Below are positions 1-13,999 of a DNA stretch of 60,000 nucleotides, piece after piece (positions within the stretch are counted from its first letter, which is position 1; each line of letters begins with the position of its first letter). The position numbers and the translations under genes are program-made. The notes beneath the pieces are model-generated. The model was not told the DNA's origin and ran no database searches. It saw only the letters and a list, made by a program, of their open reading frames with translations. Source of the DNA: Liolophura sinensis (taxonomy: Eukaryota > Mollusca > Polyplacophora > Chitonida > Chitonidae); contig NC_088295.1 in assembly GCF_032854445.1 (NCBI RefSeq), forward strand, positions 43,947,385 through 44,007,384. Direction: 5' to 3'.

Positions 1-276
1 ATTCTATGAGGAGTGGAAGGAAAGTCTGCAAAGTTTTTAAGGAACTTTCAGTCAAGTGATCAGAAACATTTATCGCAGTTTTGGAAATTTTAGATTCAAA
101 TAGAAGTAAGTCTTGTGATGATGAATTTTTGTCCAGGTTTGGCAGAGACACATCTTGAGACGCAGTGAATTTGTTGCATCATTAACAGAATTTCACTGTG
201 GCATTGCTGACAAAGTTGCATTTTTTTAGCCTTGATCTACCCACAGGTAGTAATTATTCTTAATTTTTTTTTTCAG
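1..276 (+). other. Sequence upstream of anoctamin coding exon 1
   Basis: This stretch ends in a strong acceptor (T-rich tract and CAG at 274-276), so it is most simply the 3' end of an intron in the 5'UTR. No promoter is seen and the transcription start is probably outside the window. Confidence 0.55.
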
Positions 277-418
277 CTGGAGTGGCTACCACAAGGGCCG
301 GAGGTGCAGATTTTTATTTGTGACTGAGATTTTACCCTTGCCAAAATGACTGAACCCAAGGAAGAGGCCACTATTGATATGAACCTGCCTGTAGAGGAAT
401 TACTGATACCTGAAGAAG
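277..418 (+). CDS. ANO7: Anoctamin exon 1: 5'UTR plus start codon
   Basis: An acceptor after a T-rich tract ends at 276, so a further untranslated 5' exon must lie outside the window. The start ATG is at 346 in an acceptable context (CCAAAATGA), with an in-frame TGA at 325-327 just upstream, which makes this the first possible start. It encodes [13 protein letters not shown] and an acidic stretch, and ends one base into a codon before gtgagg at 419. Confidence 0.85.
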
Positions 419-3400
419 GTGAGGTCAAAAGAGTTAGTTCATTTTATTCCCTCAAATTACACTAAAGGCTGAAAAGGAAGTAGAGCTATGGTCAGAATTA
501 TTTCGTTCCCAGGAATCCAGAAATAAATGTGTACAGCAGAAATTCTTATAATACTTTGTTTATATGGCTATGATTAGATACATGCACTTGTATGTACGTG
601 TGTGTACATATTCATGTCTGCCACTTTATTATCCCCTCGCTTTGACTGCTTGTGAGGCCTTCTTGACAATGAGTGGTTGATGGTGCTCGAGTGCCTGTTT
701 GTGCATTCTCACATTCGGTTTTAAAGACCGTTTGCTTCTACAAATATGGTATGCATGTCTGTATGTCATTCTTGTGTGAGGAAAGGTTGTGAGTGACTTG
801 GCAAAGGTTGGTGGTTTACCTTGGGTACTCAGTTTTCCTCCTCCACCCATTAAACTGACAGCCATTGTATTTTTTTTATATATATATATCGGGTGCGCAT
901 AAAAAATGGGTCGTACTTTGATGCTGCATTGCTCAATTATCCTTCGTTCAAACCCTTTCAAACTTTAGACATTCAGATGGCATGTTATTGTTAATATACT
1001 GACCAATTTTCAAGGTCATAGCTCGAGTAATCTGTACACAGGGTTAAAATGAAAATATAGCCTCAAAAACGCACGTCCCTGTGACCCACATTGCATCACG
1101 TGTCAGATGTCATGAGTAGAGCGCGCGCTGCACCTATTTGACACGCGTCAGTCAAGTGTCGTCTGGAAAAATTGTCTGGCTCTAGTGTCAGAGAAACCCT
1201 TCTGCCAGATAGGCACAAGTTTTGCTGAATCAAGACGGTTTTCTCTGCGGCGGACAAGGTTTTTGTGTTCCATGAACAGAAATTTGTTTGATTGTGGCTT
1301 AACATCCTCAGGAATCTTTCACTTGTACAGTGGCAGTCAGTTTATGGTTGGAAGAAACTGTAGTGTCTGGTGTAAACCACCAACCTTTGGCAAGGTAGTG
1401 ACAAACTTCCCTACATGTGAGACTGCCATCATATCATTTTGTCACATGAAAAGTTCCAGGTCCTTTCCGTTTTTGTCCCTTTCTGCATATGATGTCTTCA
1501 GCTACTGGCATCCTGTGATGTTAATGAAGCAAATAATCTTTCAGCTAATAAGTACCCATATATAAATCAGTTTTAGCTTTGACTTTGAAAACTACGTGTA
1601 CTTGGCAAGTGATGCATCTTATACTAGGTGATGATGTATATGTTATTCTTTGTGGAGTATGCTTCGGGGCAGAGTGTAATTGTTCTGAGATGCATGTATG
1701 TACTAGTATATGATATGATATTTTGTATGATATGGGATTTTAGGCAAACTGCCCAAGTTCACAATGTAGGCGTCACATGTATTTATACTCACATTGCTAG
1801 CAGTAGGCTAACATATTATAGTATAAATTGCTGACCAGTGCAAGATTATTACCTTTTATATATCTATACATACACATTAACATAATCCCTAAATGTCATG
1901 ATAATCGAGCCAAAATAGTACGTGCATGTACATGTATACTTTGAACCTATATTTAGCAGTGAATAGTAACCACATACATTTATCTATGGAACTTTAATAC
2001 ACGTAGTTAGCTTCACTGGCTGACATGTAAATGGTGTTCTTGCTGCGGACGACTGGCCCTTTGTCAAACGGGTGTTCAAATCTGGATAACACTTTGGGCC
2101 TGCAGCCTTACGTCAGTAGGGCTGTCTGGTACCTATCAGGAGGGTGCAGATCTCCACCAGTGAACTTGACAAGTGATATTCATCTCGTACCTCACACTCA
2201 TTGAGTATCACTTCTCTCAAGCTGACAATTCCTGACACTCTATCCTTCAGCATATATGGATAATATTATACAAGTGATCTATACATGTGTGTGGCAGCAA
2301 CCTGCTGATGATTATGGGTTTCCTCGTGCTCTGCTCAGTTTCATCCCTCCAAAGTGCTGGCTGCCGTTGTAAAAGTGAAATATTCTTGAGCACCATGGGG
2401 CCTCCGTGACTCAGTTGGTTAGCTCGCTAGCGCTGCGAATCTCTCATGACCCAGGAATCTCTCACCAATGCGGTTGCTGTGAGTTCAAGCCCAGCTCATG
2501 CTGGCTTCCTCTCTGGCTGTATGTGGAAAAGTCTGACAGCAACCTGCAGATGGTTGTGTGTTTTCCCCGGGCTGTGACAGGTTTCCTCCCACCATAATGC
2601 TGGCCGCCGATGTATAAGTGCAATATTCTTGAGTACGGCGTAAAACACCAATCAAATAAATAAATTAATCAATATATTCTCGAGCACCTGGTAAAACACC
2701 AATAAATACATGTAGGTAGATGAGTTTACATATATATTTGTCTTGTGCATGAACATACATGTGTCTTGTATTGCATGTTATGCACTGTTACTTGAGAAAG
2801 CTGCATGCGCTGTAAACAGATCACTTGGAAAAGCCAGCTTCATGTATAATGGGTTTTCATTCAGCCATACAGGGACTGTCATTACACAGCATTAATTAGT
2901 GGAAGGTGGACAACAGCATTCCTTATATGACTTACTCATCCTTATGAAGGCAGTCCATAACACGCCCAACTAAACAGAACTACGCAAAGGAGTAATTCAG
3001 AGTAGCACATGTAGGTGGAGGGGGAGGAAGGAGTGTCAGGGACCTGCACTGTCATCCACACATATACTGTAACCTGCTTTCATTGTGTTACACACGTGCT
3101 TATCATATGGGTGTATTTCTCTATGTCTGTGTGTAAGAACAGTACTTTCACATGTTATAAGACTCAGCATTTTTATTTCGCATGTGTTAGAAGGCAAAGC
3201 CATTATTCATAAATACATAGTGGTGGCATTCCTGTAACATTTATAGTTTGTTTTTAAATCAGTGCACATGTATGATCAGAAAAGCAAGATAAAAAGCATT
3301 TACATAAATTGCCCCAAAGAACAAATGAACTATGTGAGTTGTTCTCATGCTTTTTTTTAAAAACATGTTATTAAAAAGTAATAAAGCAGTGAACTTGTGG

Positions 3401-6400
3401 ATTTAAAAAAGTATAAACAATAATACAGATATATCATTAGGATTCAGTACTTGTAGTGCTTGGAGTTGTTACTATTTTGAATGGGGGGGAGGGGGGAGTG
3501 GGGGGGGGGGACAAGTACCTGAAAGGAAATCATGCATGTGAAGGTATCACATACAGTTGTATGGTTAAGCCTAGAAGTTGATCGTATAACAGATTGTCAT
3601 ATGTTCAATGTACAGTGTGTATAAATGTATGCACACTTGAGGTTATTTGGGTCAGTATGGGTTTAAGGAGCTATGGAGTAAACACTCAGCTTGACTTGGT
3701 GCAATTATGGTGTGTGCATGCAACTGTGTGGGACTAGTGATTGTGTATCTGTGAACTTTGCCAGGTACAGTATTAAAGTCAGACCTTGGTAGGGGAGATA
3801 TATTATAGCTGATTATCCTGGCAAGATTGGAATAGTGTTCCAGAGCCCATCACACAAAGAGGGTGTAACTTACATGTTAGTTGTGTCAAACTTAACTGTC
3901 GTCATGAAACGTTCTACAGAGATATGTCACCATGGTACATGTCTGCAGTTACATTTGATGTAATATTACACCCTCTCCATAAAACAGGCTACAGAAGACT
4001 GGAAACGATCAAAATAGGATAAGCTGTTGACTGAAAACTTGCCAGTGTTACATTAATACTTATTTATTTGACTGTGGTGAGAATGACACATTATGTGCGT
4101 GGGCTGATTGTCCTATTTAAGATGAAATAAAGCAGTCAGAATGATACAGATGTTATACAGTGCAACTTAAGAGTTAAGTTACAACTTATTAATTATCTAG
4201 AAAGGCTTACAAGGGTTATATATGTTGGCTCATATACTTTCAGCAGTTTATAAATGCATCAGCAGCATAAATAATGTTGGCCTACTGTGCCTTCTTGCTG
4301 TTCTGATGAACTGTCACCTTAGATTTAATACAAAACACAGAAGTGGTATTTTGTTGCAATTTTGAAGCCAGCATATTGTTTAACTTTAAACATTTTTCCA
4401 GTTACACATTTACAGTTTATTTTTAGGCTTTTAACTAAGTATTTTGAGTTGGGCTCAGAAATGTTTCACTCATTTGAGGACAAAATTGGTTGTAGTTATA
4501 TAAAAACTTCATATGCAGCTTCATAACATTACCTTGGCTCACCCAGTCTTAATGTAATCCTGGTAATGCTTTCTTTAATTGTCTATAAGTTCTCTTGACA
4601 GGATGATAATCACCTTTATGTAATATTCACATGTACATGTGTGTGCATGTAAACAACAACAACAGCAGGAATGTCTTAATACTGTGCATGTATAGTATAC
4701 AGGACAGCCTCATGTGCTCTAGTATATGCTTAATGTACCTGTATTAAATGAATTCTTTTTGTTTCTCAAAGCTGTCATAATGTTATACCCAGCTAAGTGG
4801 CTCTGATAACTTAGTACTATTTATTGCAGGGCATAATTGCTTAGTTAATTGATTTTTATGGCCTTCGGGAATATTTGGTGCATCTTGACTTGCATTAATC
4901 AGTATGTATTAGTGTATTCATGGGTTACGTAATCTACATGTATTATCTTCTCATCAAAGTATCTCAAAAACAAATTGAATAATACGGCTCAAATTTGTCT
5001 CTCATATTTTTACTATTGTTATGATCTACATATTTTTTGAAGGACATTGCACTTTTTATTTATTTATTTTTTATCTTGTCTTTTAGCATATTTTACTGGT
5101 TTTGGCCTTTATCAGTTTTCTTCTGATATAAATTAATGTTAACTTACACAGTTAGCAGGTCGATTACAGCATTTAGTTTGTTTTCATTTTGTGTTTTTAA
5201 ATGCAGAAAAGTTAATGTGAAGTTCCAATTAAGTTCTGATTACATGTTTCCAGCTCTATTAGTTTCTTTTTTTTCTATTTTATTTTAATATTTTGATTTT
5301 TTAAGATGCTGTACTATAGCTTTTCCACATTTGGTGATTTTCAAACTCAGTGAAAGTTAATATCGTATTGATTGTGCATGTAATCAATATATTTTTAAGA
5401 ATTACTGATGTATGGAACAAAATAGTTCACTTTTAGGTTGGGATGCCTTGCGTAGTGTATTGTTTGCTTTGTTGACTAGTGTTTGTTTTGGATTCATCAG
5501 ATTTGACATCACAGTTGTTCCCAGTAGTGTAAATTAGAATGCATGATTCATTGCCGCATTTACTTAGCAGAATTAATCTCATTTTGATTTAATATGTTTT
5601 TGGTATTGTGTCTAGCAATCATGAGTATGTACATTGTGCATGGTAAGTTCTGTTTATCTAGTGTGTGCAAGTCCGTTGTTTATCTTTTCCCCACAGTTGA
5701 AATCTAACCAAGTGTGACACATAATGCTTGCATGAGAGCTGATGTCCACCGCTGAAATCACAGCTCGAATCGGCTTCTCTTGCGGTTGACGCAAATTAAA
5801 ATCAGACCGTTCAGTCAAGGGAATAGTCGTCATGAATAAGCAACCTGTAGAGGGAATTCGCATTCATGATCTGCGGGATATTGAAGCCAACTCTTCCTCA
5901 AAGCGTAAGCCATTCTGGATTCGGGTGTTACTGCTTTTATACTCGCTTATTAACACTGCACGACGCCATCATTACTAATAAAACATATGCACACACCTCT
6001 TCCTGATTACTCCAGAAGCCTCTCACCAATGTGGTTGCTGGGAGTTCAAGTCCAGCTCATGCTAGCTTCCTCTCTGGCCGTAAGTGGGAAGGTCTTTATG
6101 CAACCTGCTGATGGTCGTGGTTTTCCTCCAGGCTCTGCCCGGTTTCCTCCCACCATAATGCTGGCCGCCATTATATAAGTGAAATATTCTTGAGTACGGC
6201 GTACAACACCAATTAAATAAATAAGCAAATCTTTCTGATTACAACGCTGTTGTTGGGAGACAAGTCTGCCTACTGTGATGCGTGCTGGATGAAGTTTGTT
6301 ACCTACTGATAGATAGGCTGTAACATACATGCATAAACTAAGGGAACGAAGCGATCTTAGACGTCATTCAAAATTTCAAATCAGTTGTTATTTCTTATGA

Positions 6401-9400
6401 AACAATGTCAAAATATTTCTTAACAACATAAATTCTGGGTAAGCTGTTGTAAAAGAAATTTTAGCTAAAATAACGGAAAGGAACACACTAAGTCTAAGAT
6501 GGTTTTGTGATCCTGAGGCCTGATTGATATAGGGTGTTTAATAATTGTAAGCCAGATCACTATAGTATGGCTTTTATTGACTGAAGACATAGGATTACCA
6601 ATTCTTCATGTGAAAAGAAGCTAAAACGTCCGAAAGTTTTTTCACCAAAATTTCTGAAAGAATATATACAGATGTGTGCAATAACAGCTCAACACAAAAA
6701 AATGGGGGAACTTACTTAGAACAGTGTTAATATATGACAGAGAAACTGAACTCATTGTCTGCATCCTATCATTAGGGTATCTGACTGGTGTGGTGTGGAT
6801 AGATTCTCTAACCCTTAGACTCCTCTGTTGAATTAGGCCAAAATAGCACAGAAAATGGTGTTAACCCCAAACTTTGTTAAATCCTTTTAGACCCTTTCAG
6901 ACATAGTGGAAACTTCATCGTAGTGTAATTTGTGCCTGCACGCAGTAACAAAAGACGACTGATGGAATTATCCATAATACACACCAAAATAATAAAAAAA
7001 AGAGAACAAAATACAGTAATTGCTCTTTGACAGTATTCCATATTAAAGGGTGTGCATTTTGCAGTTACATGCTCACATAGCTAGGATAGTGTGTAGTGAC
7101 CCTGTGTGATCATTTCTCCGCCTTTTAACTTTGTTTTGCTTGAATTTGGTCTTGTGATGCAGATTGTATGCTGGGTACATTGATTGTTTCCCTTTTACCA
7201 GCTCAGACAAAGCAATACTGTTATTTATACCTTAATAAAAAACATGTAAATTCATACAGCATGTGAATATCAAATATTCTTGCATAAGCTCCCTGACCAG
7301 TGTCACCACCCTCACACTGTTCTCTGGCTTATCGAATGCAATGCTATCCCCCGTAACTCATTTCATTATTCCCAATACCTCTTTTGTAGCCTTTTTTACC
7401 ATTCCCATAACTTGTTCACATCTCCCAAACTTGTTCCATAGCCAATTTCACCATTCCCGCATACCTGTTTCTTTTGGCAATAGTCGATTTCACTATTTCC
7501 AAAAACCTATTTCATAACTAATTTCACCATTCCCAAACTATATTCCATCACCAGTTTTGCTATTCCCAAAACCTACTCCATAGCGAAGTCCTCATTCTCA
7601 AAGCCAGTTCCCCAAACATGTTCATAGTAAATTTCACCTTTCTCATAACCTATTCCATAGTCAATTTTACCATTCCCAAACCCTGTTCCATACAGCCAGT
7701 TTTACCATTCACAAAGTCCTGTTCCATTTAACCAATTTTACCATTCCCAAACCCTGTTCCATATAGCCAGTTTTTACCATTCACAAAACCCTATTCCATT
7801 TAACCAATTTTACCATTCCCAAACCCTGTTCCATATAGCCACTTTTACCATTCACAAAACCCTGTTCCATTTAACCAATTTTACCATTCCCAAACCCTGT
7901 TCCATATAGCCAGTTTTACCATTCACAAAACCCTGTTCCATTTAACCAATTTTACCATTCCCAAACCCTGTTCCATATAGCCAGTTTTACCATTCACAAA
8001 ACCCTGTTCCATTTAACCAATTTTACCATTCACAAAACCCTGTTCCATTTAACCAATTTTACCATTCCCAAAATCTGTTCCATAATCAATTCCACCTTTC
8101 CAAAATCCCGTTGAATAGCCAATTTCATCGTTCACAAAGCTTGTTCCATAGCCCATTTCAACATCCCCCAAAACCCTTTCCTTTAATAGCCAATGTCACC
8201 TCCCCCAATATTTTCCGTCAGTAATGAAATATCATTTAAGTTCACAGCTTGAGGCTCTACACTTTCTGATATGTCTTTGATTGCATGTGCATGCATTGCT
8301 AATACCTTGGATTCTAATGTGGCTGCAGGCTGATTCTTCTTCATGATAGAAATGGTCTTCATGATTCTATCCTTGGCTATCCTTTTGTTTGATCTCTATA
8401 TTCCCGTTGCCTTTGTGGGGCATATGTGTTTCCTGTGGCTTGTTACATGTGAATCTACCTGATGATTTAAATTTATTTTTTTTGATGTTCTTAAAAATAG
8501 CATTTATGTGATGACAACTTGATGGTAACACCTAAGATGCTCTATTGTAGAAAGAGAGCATACATGTGAATATGTTTTGAAGTTGCATGTTATGGAATAA
8601 TGAATACACTGAAAGTAATTGAATAAAGGACTTGTGATGTGTGTTGGCTTACGTGTCGGAGAAGTATCATCGAAATGATTACCTGGATGTAACAACTCCA
8701 TGGATATGTTAAATAATGTTTCTGACTGATGTTAGGAACTTAATTTGATATTAATAGTCCAGCATTCTTCTTTTGTTGTGTATGAAGGAAACCAGTGTGC
8801 AACCATGCGCTTGTTTGACAGTGAATGCAAATAATATGTAAATACCCTTTACCTTTTACTACCGGTACCTGATTTATCTATTTTATTTCCATGAACATTT
8901 ATTTGTTTGCTTCTTGTTTGCATGGTTTTCTAGTGTTTCTATTATTATGCAACATGTATACACTTCTGCAAGTTTTTACACTCTGTGCGTTATAGCTTAG
9001 AAGAATTCACACACAAATAGAATAGCTCTATTTTATCTAGTGTGCTTTGCTAAGTAAAACATTAATACATTGTGGTGTAGACTTAAGATAATTTATAGAG
9101 TATAATAATTTGTTACCCGTTGCATGCGGAAATATATGTATGGGATTAAGAACACAGCTTGTTAGTAAAAAAAAAATGCTCTCTAGCTGCTTGCATTAAA
9201 ACGTTAAACATACCGGTACCTTAATTTATTGTGTCACTGATATTTTACTTGCCAGTATCTGTATATTTTGTTGCACGGCTTTGCATGTGAACTGCTTAAT
9301 GGAACAGTTAGAGGGTAAAGCTGAGTGCATGTACTAATTCTTAGTAAGGGATGTACATGGAGTTTTACTAATACCTCACCTGGTTTCATTTGTTTTCCTC

Positions 9401-12400
9401 AGATTATGGAGTGGAAGCTCAAGCTGCTAAAGTTGGAAATCCAAAAGAGGTAGGTTTCTGTTGTCTTTGAGAATAAAAAAAATGTCCTGATGAAGTGATG
9501 TTGCCAGTATTGGACATTGCTCTCACCTCACATTTCTGTGTGAACAGTGTCTTCAGTAAAAAGATGTAATTCTTCAGCCTTTATGCATGTTTGCAAGATG
9601 TTAATTCAAGCATATTCTGAGGGCATTTTTCTGTACAGACAGATAAGAATTAGACCTTTTATGAAGCCTTGAAATTGGCATCCCAACCAATGTAGTTTGT
9701 CTATAAAATGAAATGAAAAAGGTGCATAAATCACACTGAAAGTTGGTCTTTCATAAGCGAAGTTGAGGAATTAGAGTAGTCTTGAGGGTAGTGGCTTGTT
9801 CTTAAGTGATGCTGTAAAGTTGTATATATTGTATATATCTATCTGTGTCAGTTTGATCTATAATGTGGTTGGCTGTTGACCCAGTTTTGAGCAATAGATA
9901 CTGTTTTCTTTTGATTGATTAACTCGTGTATCTAGTATCCCATTTGAATTTTGACATTATTTGTGGGAGATGTGGCCGCACACATCATCATGGTGCTGAA
10001 CCTAGAAATATAAATGTGAAGGCTAAATATGTACATTATGTATGTAGGGTGTAGAGGCAGGGGTCAAAATGTTTGATATTTCTTGCTCTCCAAAGTTTTG
10101 AGGTCATTCAGTATGATTTAAATATATGAAATTCCATTTACATCATTGTAAAACAACATAGAACTGGATAAAATACTAAAAAAAAAGGAATTTATTTGTC
10201 TGATATTATGAATTTTGCTTCGTATAAATTCATCTATTTGATGACCTTGGCTGAATTCAAGACCATCATTTTTATTTTGAGCTCTTAAAAATTAGTGAAT
10301 GGCCAAACATTTTGACCCCTGACTATATTGTATACATGTATATTGTTTTCCATGTGTATAATACATGTGCCACACGTGAAATTCATATTGATTTCAGGGA
10401 TGGGGCGTGTTCTTCAATGATGGGGTTAAACGAGTGGACTACATCCTTGTGTGGTCTACCAAGGGTAAAGAGGCCAAGCTGGAGCAGTCTAAGGAAGCAC
10501 GGAGGATTTATGAAGACAATTTGACTGAAGAGGGCCTTCTGCTGGAGTACGATATAAAGGTACAAAGGATAGGTGCACTGCTGCAGCCTTTCTGTGCAGT
10601 TCTGATCAGACATAACTTTGCAATATGACATGCAAACCTTACAGCTTCAGCATTACAATTGAAAAGGTCTTGAACATGATTTAAATATCAGGGAAGAACA
10701 TGTAAGCATTCTTTGTAATCTGCACTGGGTACGAAAAAAATTTTTTTATTTTACTTCAGTTCCTAATTTAATTCATGAGACGAATATAATTGGGGGAAAG
10801 TATGCCATTTTTGTAAATATTACTGTTACATGTAAATAGCAAAAAAAAAACAGTTGTATTACTGGGATAATTGCAATATTCCATTTGCTAGCAGTTTATG
10901 ATAACTTCCATCAGCCAGACCATGCCTGATAGCACAGTTGGTAGAGCGTCTGCTTTGGGAGCGGTAGATCCAGGGTCAATCCTAGGTCAAGTCACGCCTA
11001 AGACCTTAAAAGAGGGACTTGTAACTTCCTCACTTGCCGTTCAGCATGAAAGGGATAGTGGGACTGGTTGACCTGTATCAGAATAATGCTCGGGCTAGGT
11101 AGCTTACTTGCCTTCGGTAAGGCGTCTCAGTGAAGCAGCACTAGATGAAAAGAGTGGTGGAAATCCGGCCTGCAACAAGGAGGCACATCACATTCACTCA
11201 AAGGATTTCTTCGCTGTCATATGACTGAAAAACTGTTAAGTACGACGTTAAATCCCATGCACTTACTCACTCACTACATCAGTCGGTGTTAAAGATTACA
11301 AATGAACTCCACAAAGGAAAATCACTCCCTTGTAATAGCACATAATGATAGACCACTTTGATTGCATTTTGGAAGGCCTGTTATTTTTTCTCAGCCCAAC
11401 AGGACAGAGCAGTATGTTAAAGTCCACGCTCCGTGGGAAGTGTTGACTCGCTACGCTGAATTCATGAAGATGAGGATGCCGATGAAAGAGGTATGATGTA
11501 CATGTGTGCAAAACTGAGAACTCTGGTTTCATTATCACTTCATCACCATCTACTGTCTCAACTAAGGGTTTTACACTTAGTGGCATTGAGATTTGTTATG
11601 ACCCTGTGTGATGCAGTCGCTGTCTGCAGAGTCGCTATCTGGCTGCCTGCATTGTGTGAAATGAGTAGTGACTTAGGTTAAAACTTTTAGCGATTTCCCT
11701 ATTTTCCTTGTAACTTTGGAAATGTTATATCAATCTGCACACCTGTTTAGATATGGCATGTTCTTATACACTGCTAGAACATTCTTTTTCACTGAGAAAC
11801 ATACTGAATTCAGTAATTTTACTTTTGTGGTGTTTTATGAAATCTTACATTTTTCACATTAAGTAATAATACTTGATATAATATGCAGCATAGGATTGAT
11901 GAATAATGAAATAGTTTACAAATGTTTGAGCATAGATATATATTTTTTAAATATTATCTTAACAAGTATTATGTAATGTTAGAAAGGAAAGGGAAAATGT
12001 TACGCTGTAATTTGTAAAAGGAAAGAGCTCTTGGCGCTGTTGCTTTGGCTAGTTAACTGCGATAACAAGCTATTGTTAATGAGCATTGAATAATAATTAA
12101 TAAAATTGACATTTTTTTTGCTTTCAAAGGGTAATAAATAATCATATTCTCTTTCAAAAGGTACCAGTATGCGGTATCTTAGAATAATTTACCTGTGATT
12201 TGAATATTGTAGTTTCTGATTACGAGCTGTTCTTTTGTTGTGTCGCTTTATGTGTGTAAAAAACCATCTACATACAGTTTTGAACATTATCATGTTCATT
12301 GTTTTGAATGTTTATATTTCAGAGTTAATATCTACTTCAACTAGCATTTGTGCATGATTTGTTAAGAATAACACTACTTGTTCTTCTTATTTTATTTTTT

Positions 12401-13952
12401 TTCCATCTCTTGTGTTGTACAGTCCGCAGCACTCTCGGCTGCTGAGATGAAAGTTGACAAACTTGAGGTCAGACATCCACCTTTTCCTTTTGTAGCATGT
12501 TACCTGTATATCTTAACTCACCTGTAGTGATGTAGTCTAGGTGTGCATGGTTTTAAAAGAGCAGACCACCTTTACATAAGGTACATGCATGGGTTCTCTG
12601 AGAGAAATGCATATATTCAGATTCCAAATAGGATTTTCATAATTTTTATTTATGTGAATAAAATGCAATAAACATTGTGGCCTACTGTAGACTGTTTGGA
12701 TCATATTGAACGGTGAAATCTCAGGTTCCTTTTAGTCTTTAAACATGCTCTATCTGGTATATTTCCACAGAAAAAACATAAAGAAATATAGTACTACTTG
12801 TATATTGATTTACGTGATGACTAGGTAGAGGGTTTACTTCAGGGGCGGTAGATCCAGGGTCAATCCTGGGTCGTGTCACATCTAAGACCTTAGAAGAGGA
12901 AGTTGTAACTTCCACGCTTGGCGTTCTGCTTTGAGGGGAGTACAACGACTGGTTGACCCGTATCAGTATAATGGCTGTCTGGGGCGGCTTACAATGCGTT
13001 CGGTAAGGCGTCTCAGTAAAGCATCACTAGATAAAAGAGGGGTGAAAATCCACCCTGCAACAAGGAGGCACATTACATGCACCCTAAGGATTCCTTCATT
13101 GTCTTATGACTGAAAAATTGTTAAGTATGACGTTAAATCCCAAGCACTCACTCACTCACTCACTCACTGTATATTGATAATAAACATAGAAATACAGCAC
13201 TCAGAGCATGGTTAGCAGCTGAAAAGGATTGTTGACATTTCTGTGCTTCAACTGTTTTTGATATGGTCCATAGAGTCAAATGTAAAACCTCAATCTTTGG
13301 TAGCATTTTATTCCCTGTCAAAAAAAATGTCAACAAAATCATGAAAACCATACTTAAAATCAACACAGAATGGCTTTTTTGGTTGATACTGCAGTATATT
13401 TAAAGTTGGTCTATTCTTTTCATACAGTCTCTACATTTTATTTTACAATTTACTCTTGGTTTATGGATTGCTGCTTTAAATGATATTTCTTTCTTGATTG
13501 AAACTGTAATTCTTCAACCTTTCTTGATTAGCTTTACGTGGTGCATTTTTCAGCATGGTTTGTGAGCTCAGTTCTTGTTTCCAAAGTGATAATTAAAAAA
13601 TAGTGATGGTGGTATGCTGTTATTGGGCAATCAGAAATAAGATTAAATTCCAATATTTGCAAGCTACCTGTCAGACTTAAGTTTGTTCTTTTATCTTTAA
13701 AATTATATTGGCCAGCATTTAACAATAGAATAAATAAGCTATAAATTCATGGAATTTTCCACCAACTAAGCATCCTGATGTACAATGTTGGTGAAAAATC
13801 ATGGGAAATTATGTGTAAATTATGAGTAAATTGCATAACTTCACGGAATATTTCACCCACTAAAATCATCCTTCTGTGCTACAGGTTGACACCATGACAA
13901 TAATTTGGTGAAAAATTTCATGAAATCATAGCTCATTCACTGTACTACTCAG

Positions 13953-13999
<47 letters not shown>

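Larger units (their letters stand above)
419..9402 (+). other. Anoctamin intron 1 (9 kb)
   Basis: AT-rich intron with no supported exon. It holds SINE fragments (about 780-870, 1340-1425, 2291-2710, 5996-6225), a G-rich run at 3483-3510 and a tandem array at 7340-8205. The remainder shows only low-complexity AT sequence. Confidence 0.7.

Noticed and set aside
629-961. A 110-codon minus-strand frame near the window start
   Set aside because: Covers a SINE-3 fragment and an AT tract; no domain and no splice support.
2035-2165. A tRNA-like block (GGGCCTGCAGCCTTACGTCA region)
   Set aside because: It looks SINE-like, but no second copy is in the window and no tail could be found, so it is not called.
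10922-11000. tRNA gene (A and B boxes present)
   Set aside because: No complete cloverleaf can be drawn, and the sequence continues into a SINE body found at two other places in the window. The heads at 2397, 19956 and 52395 were rejected for the same reason.
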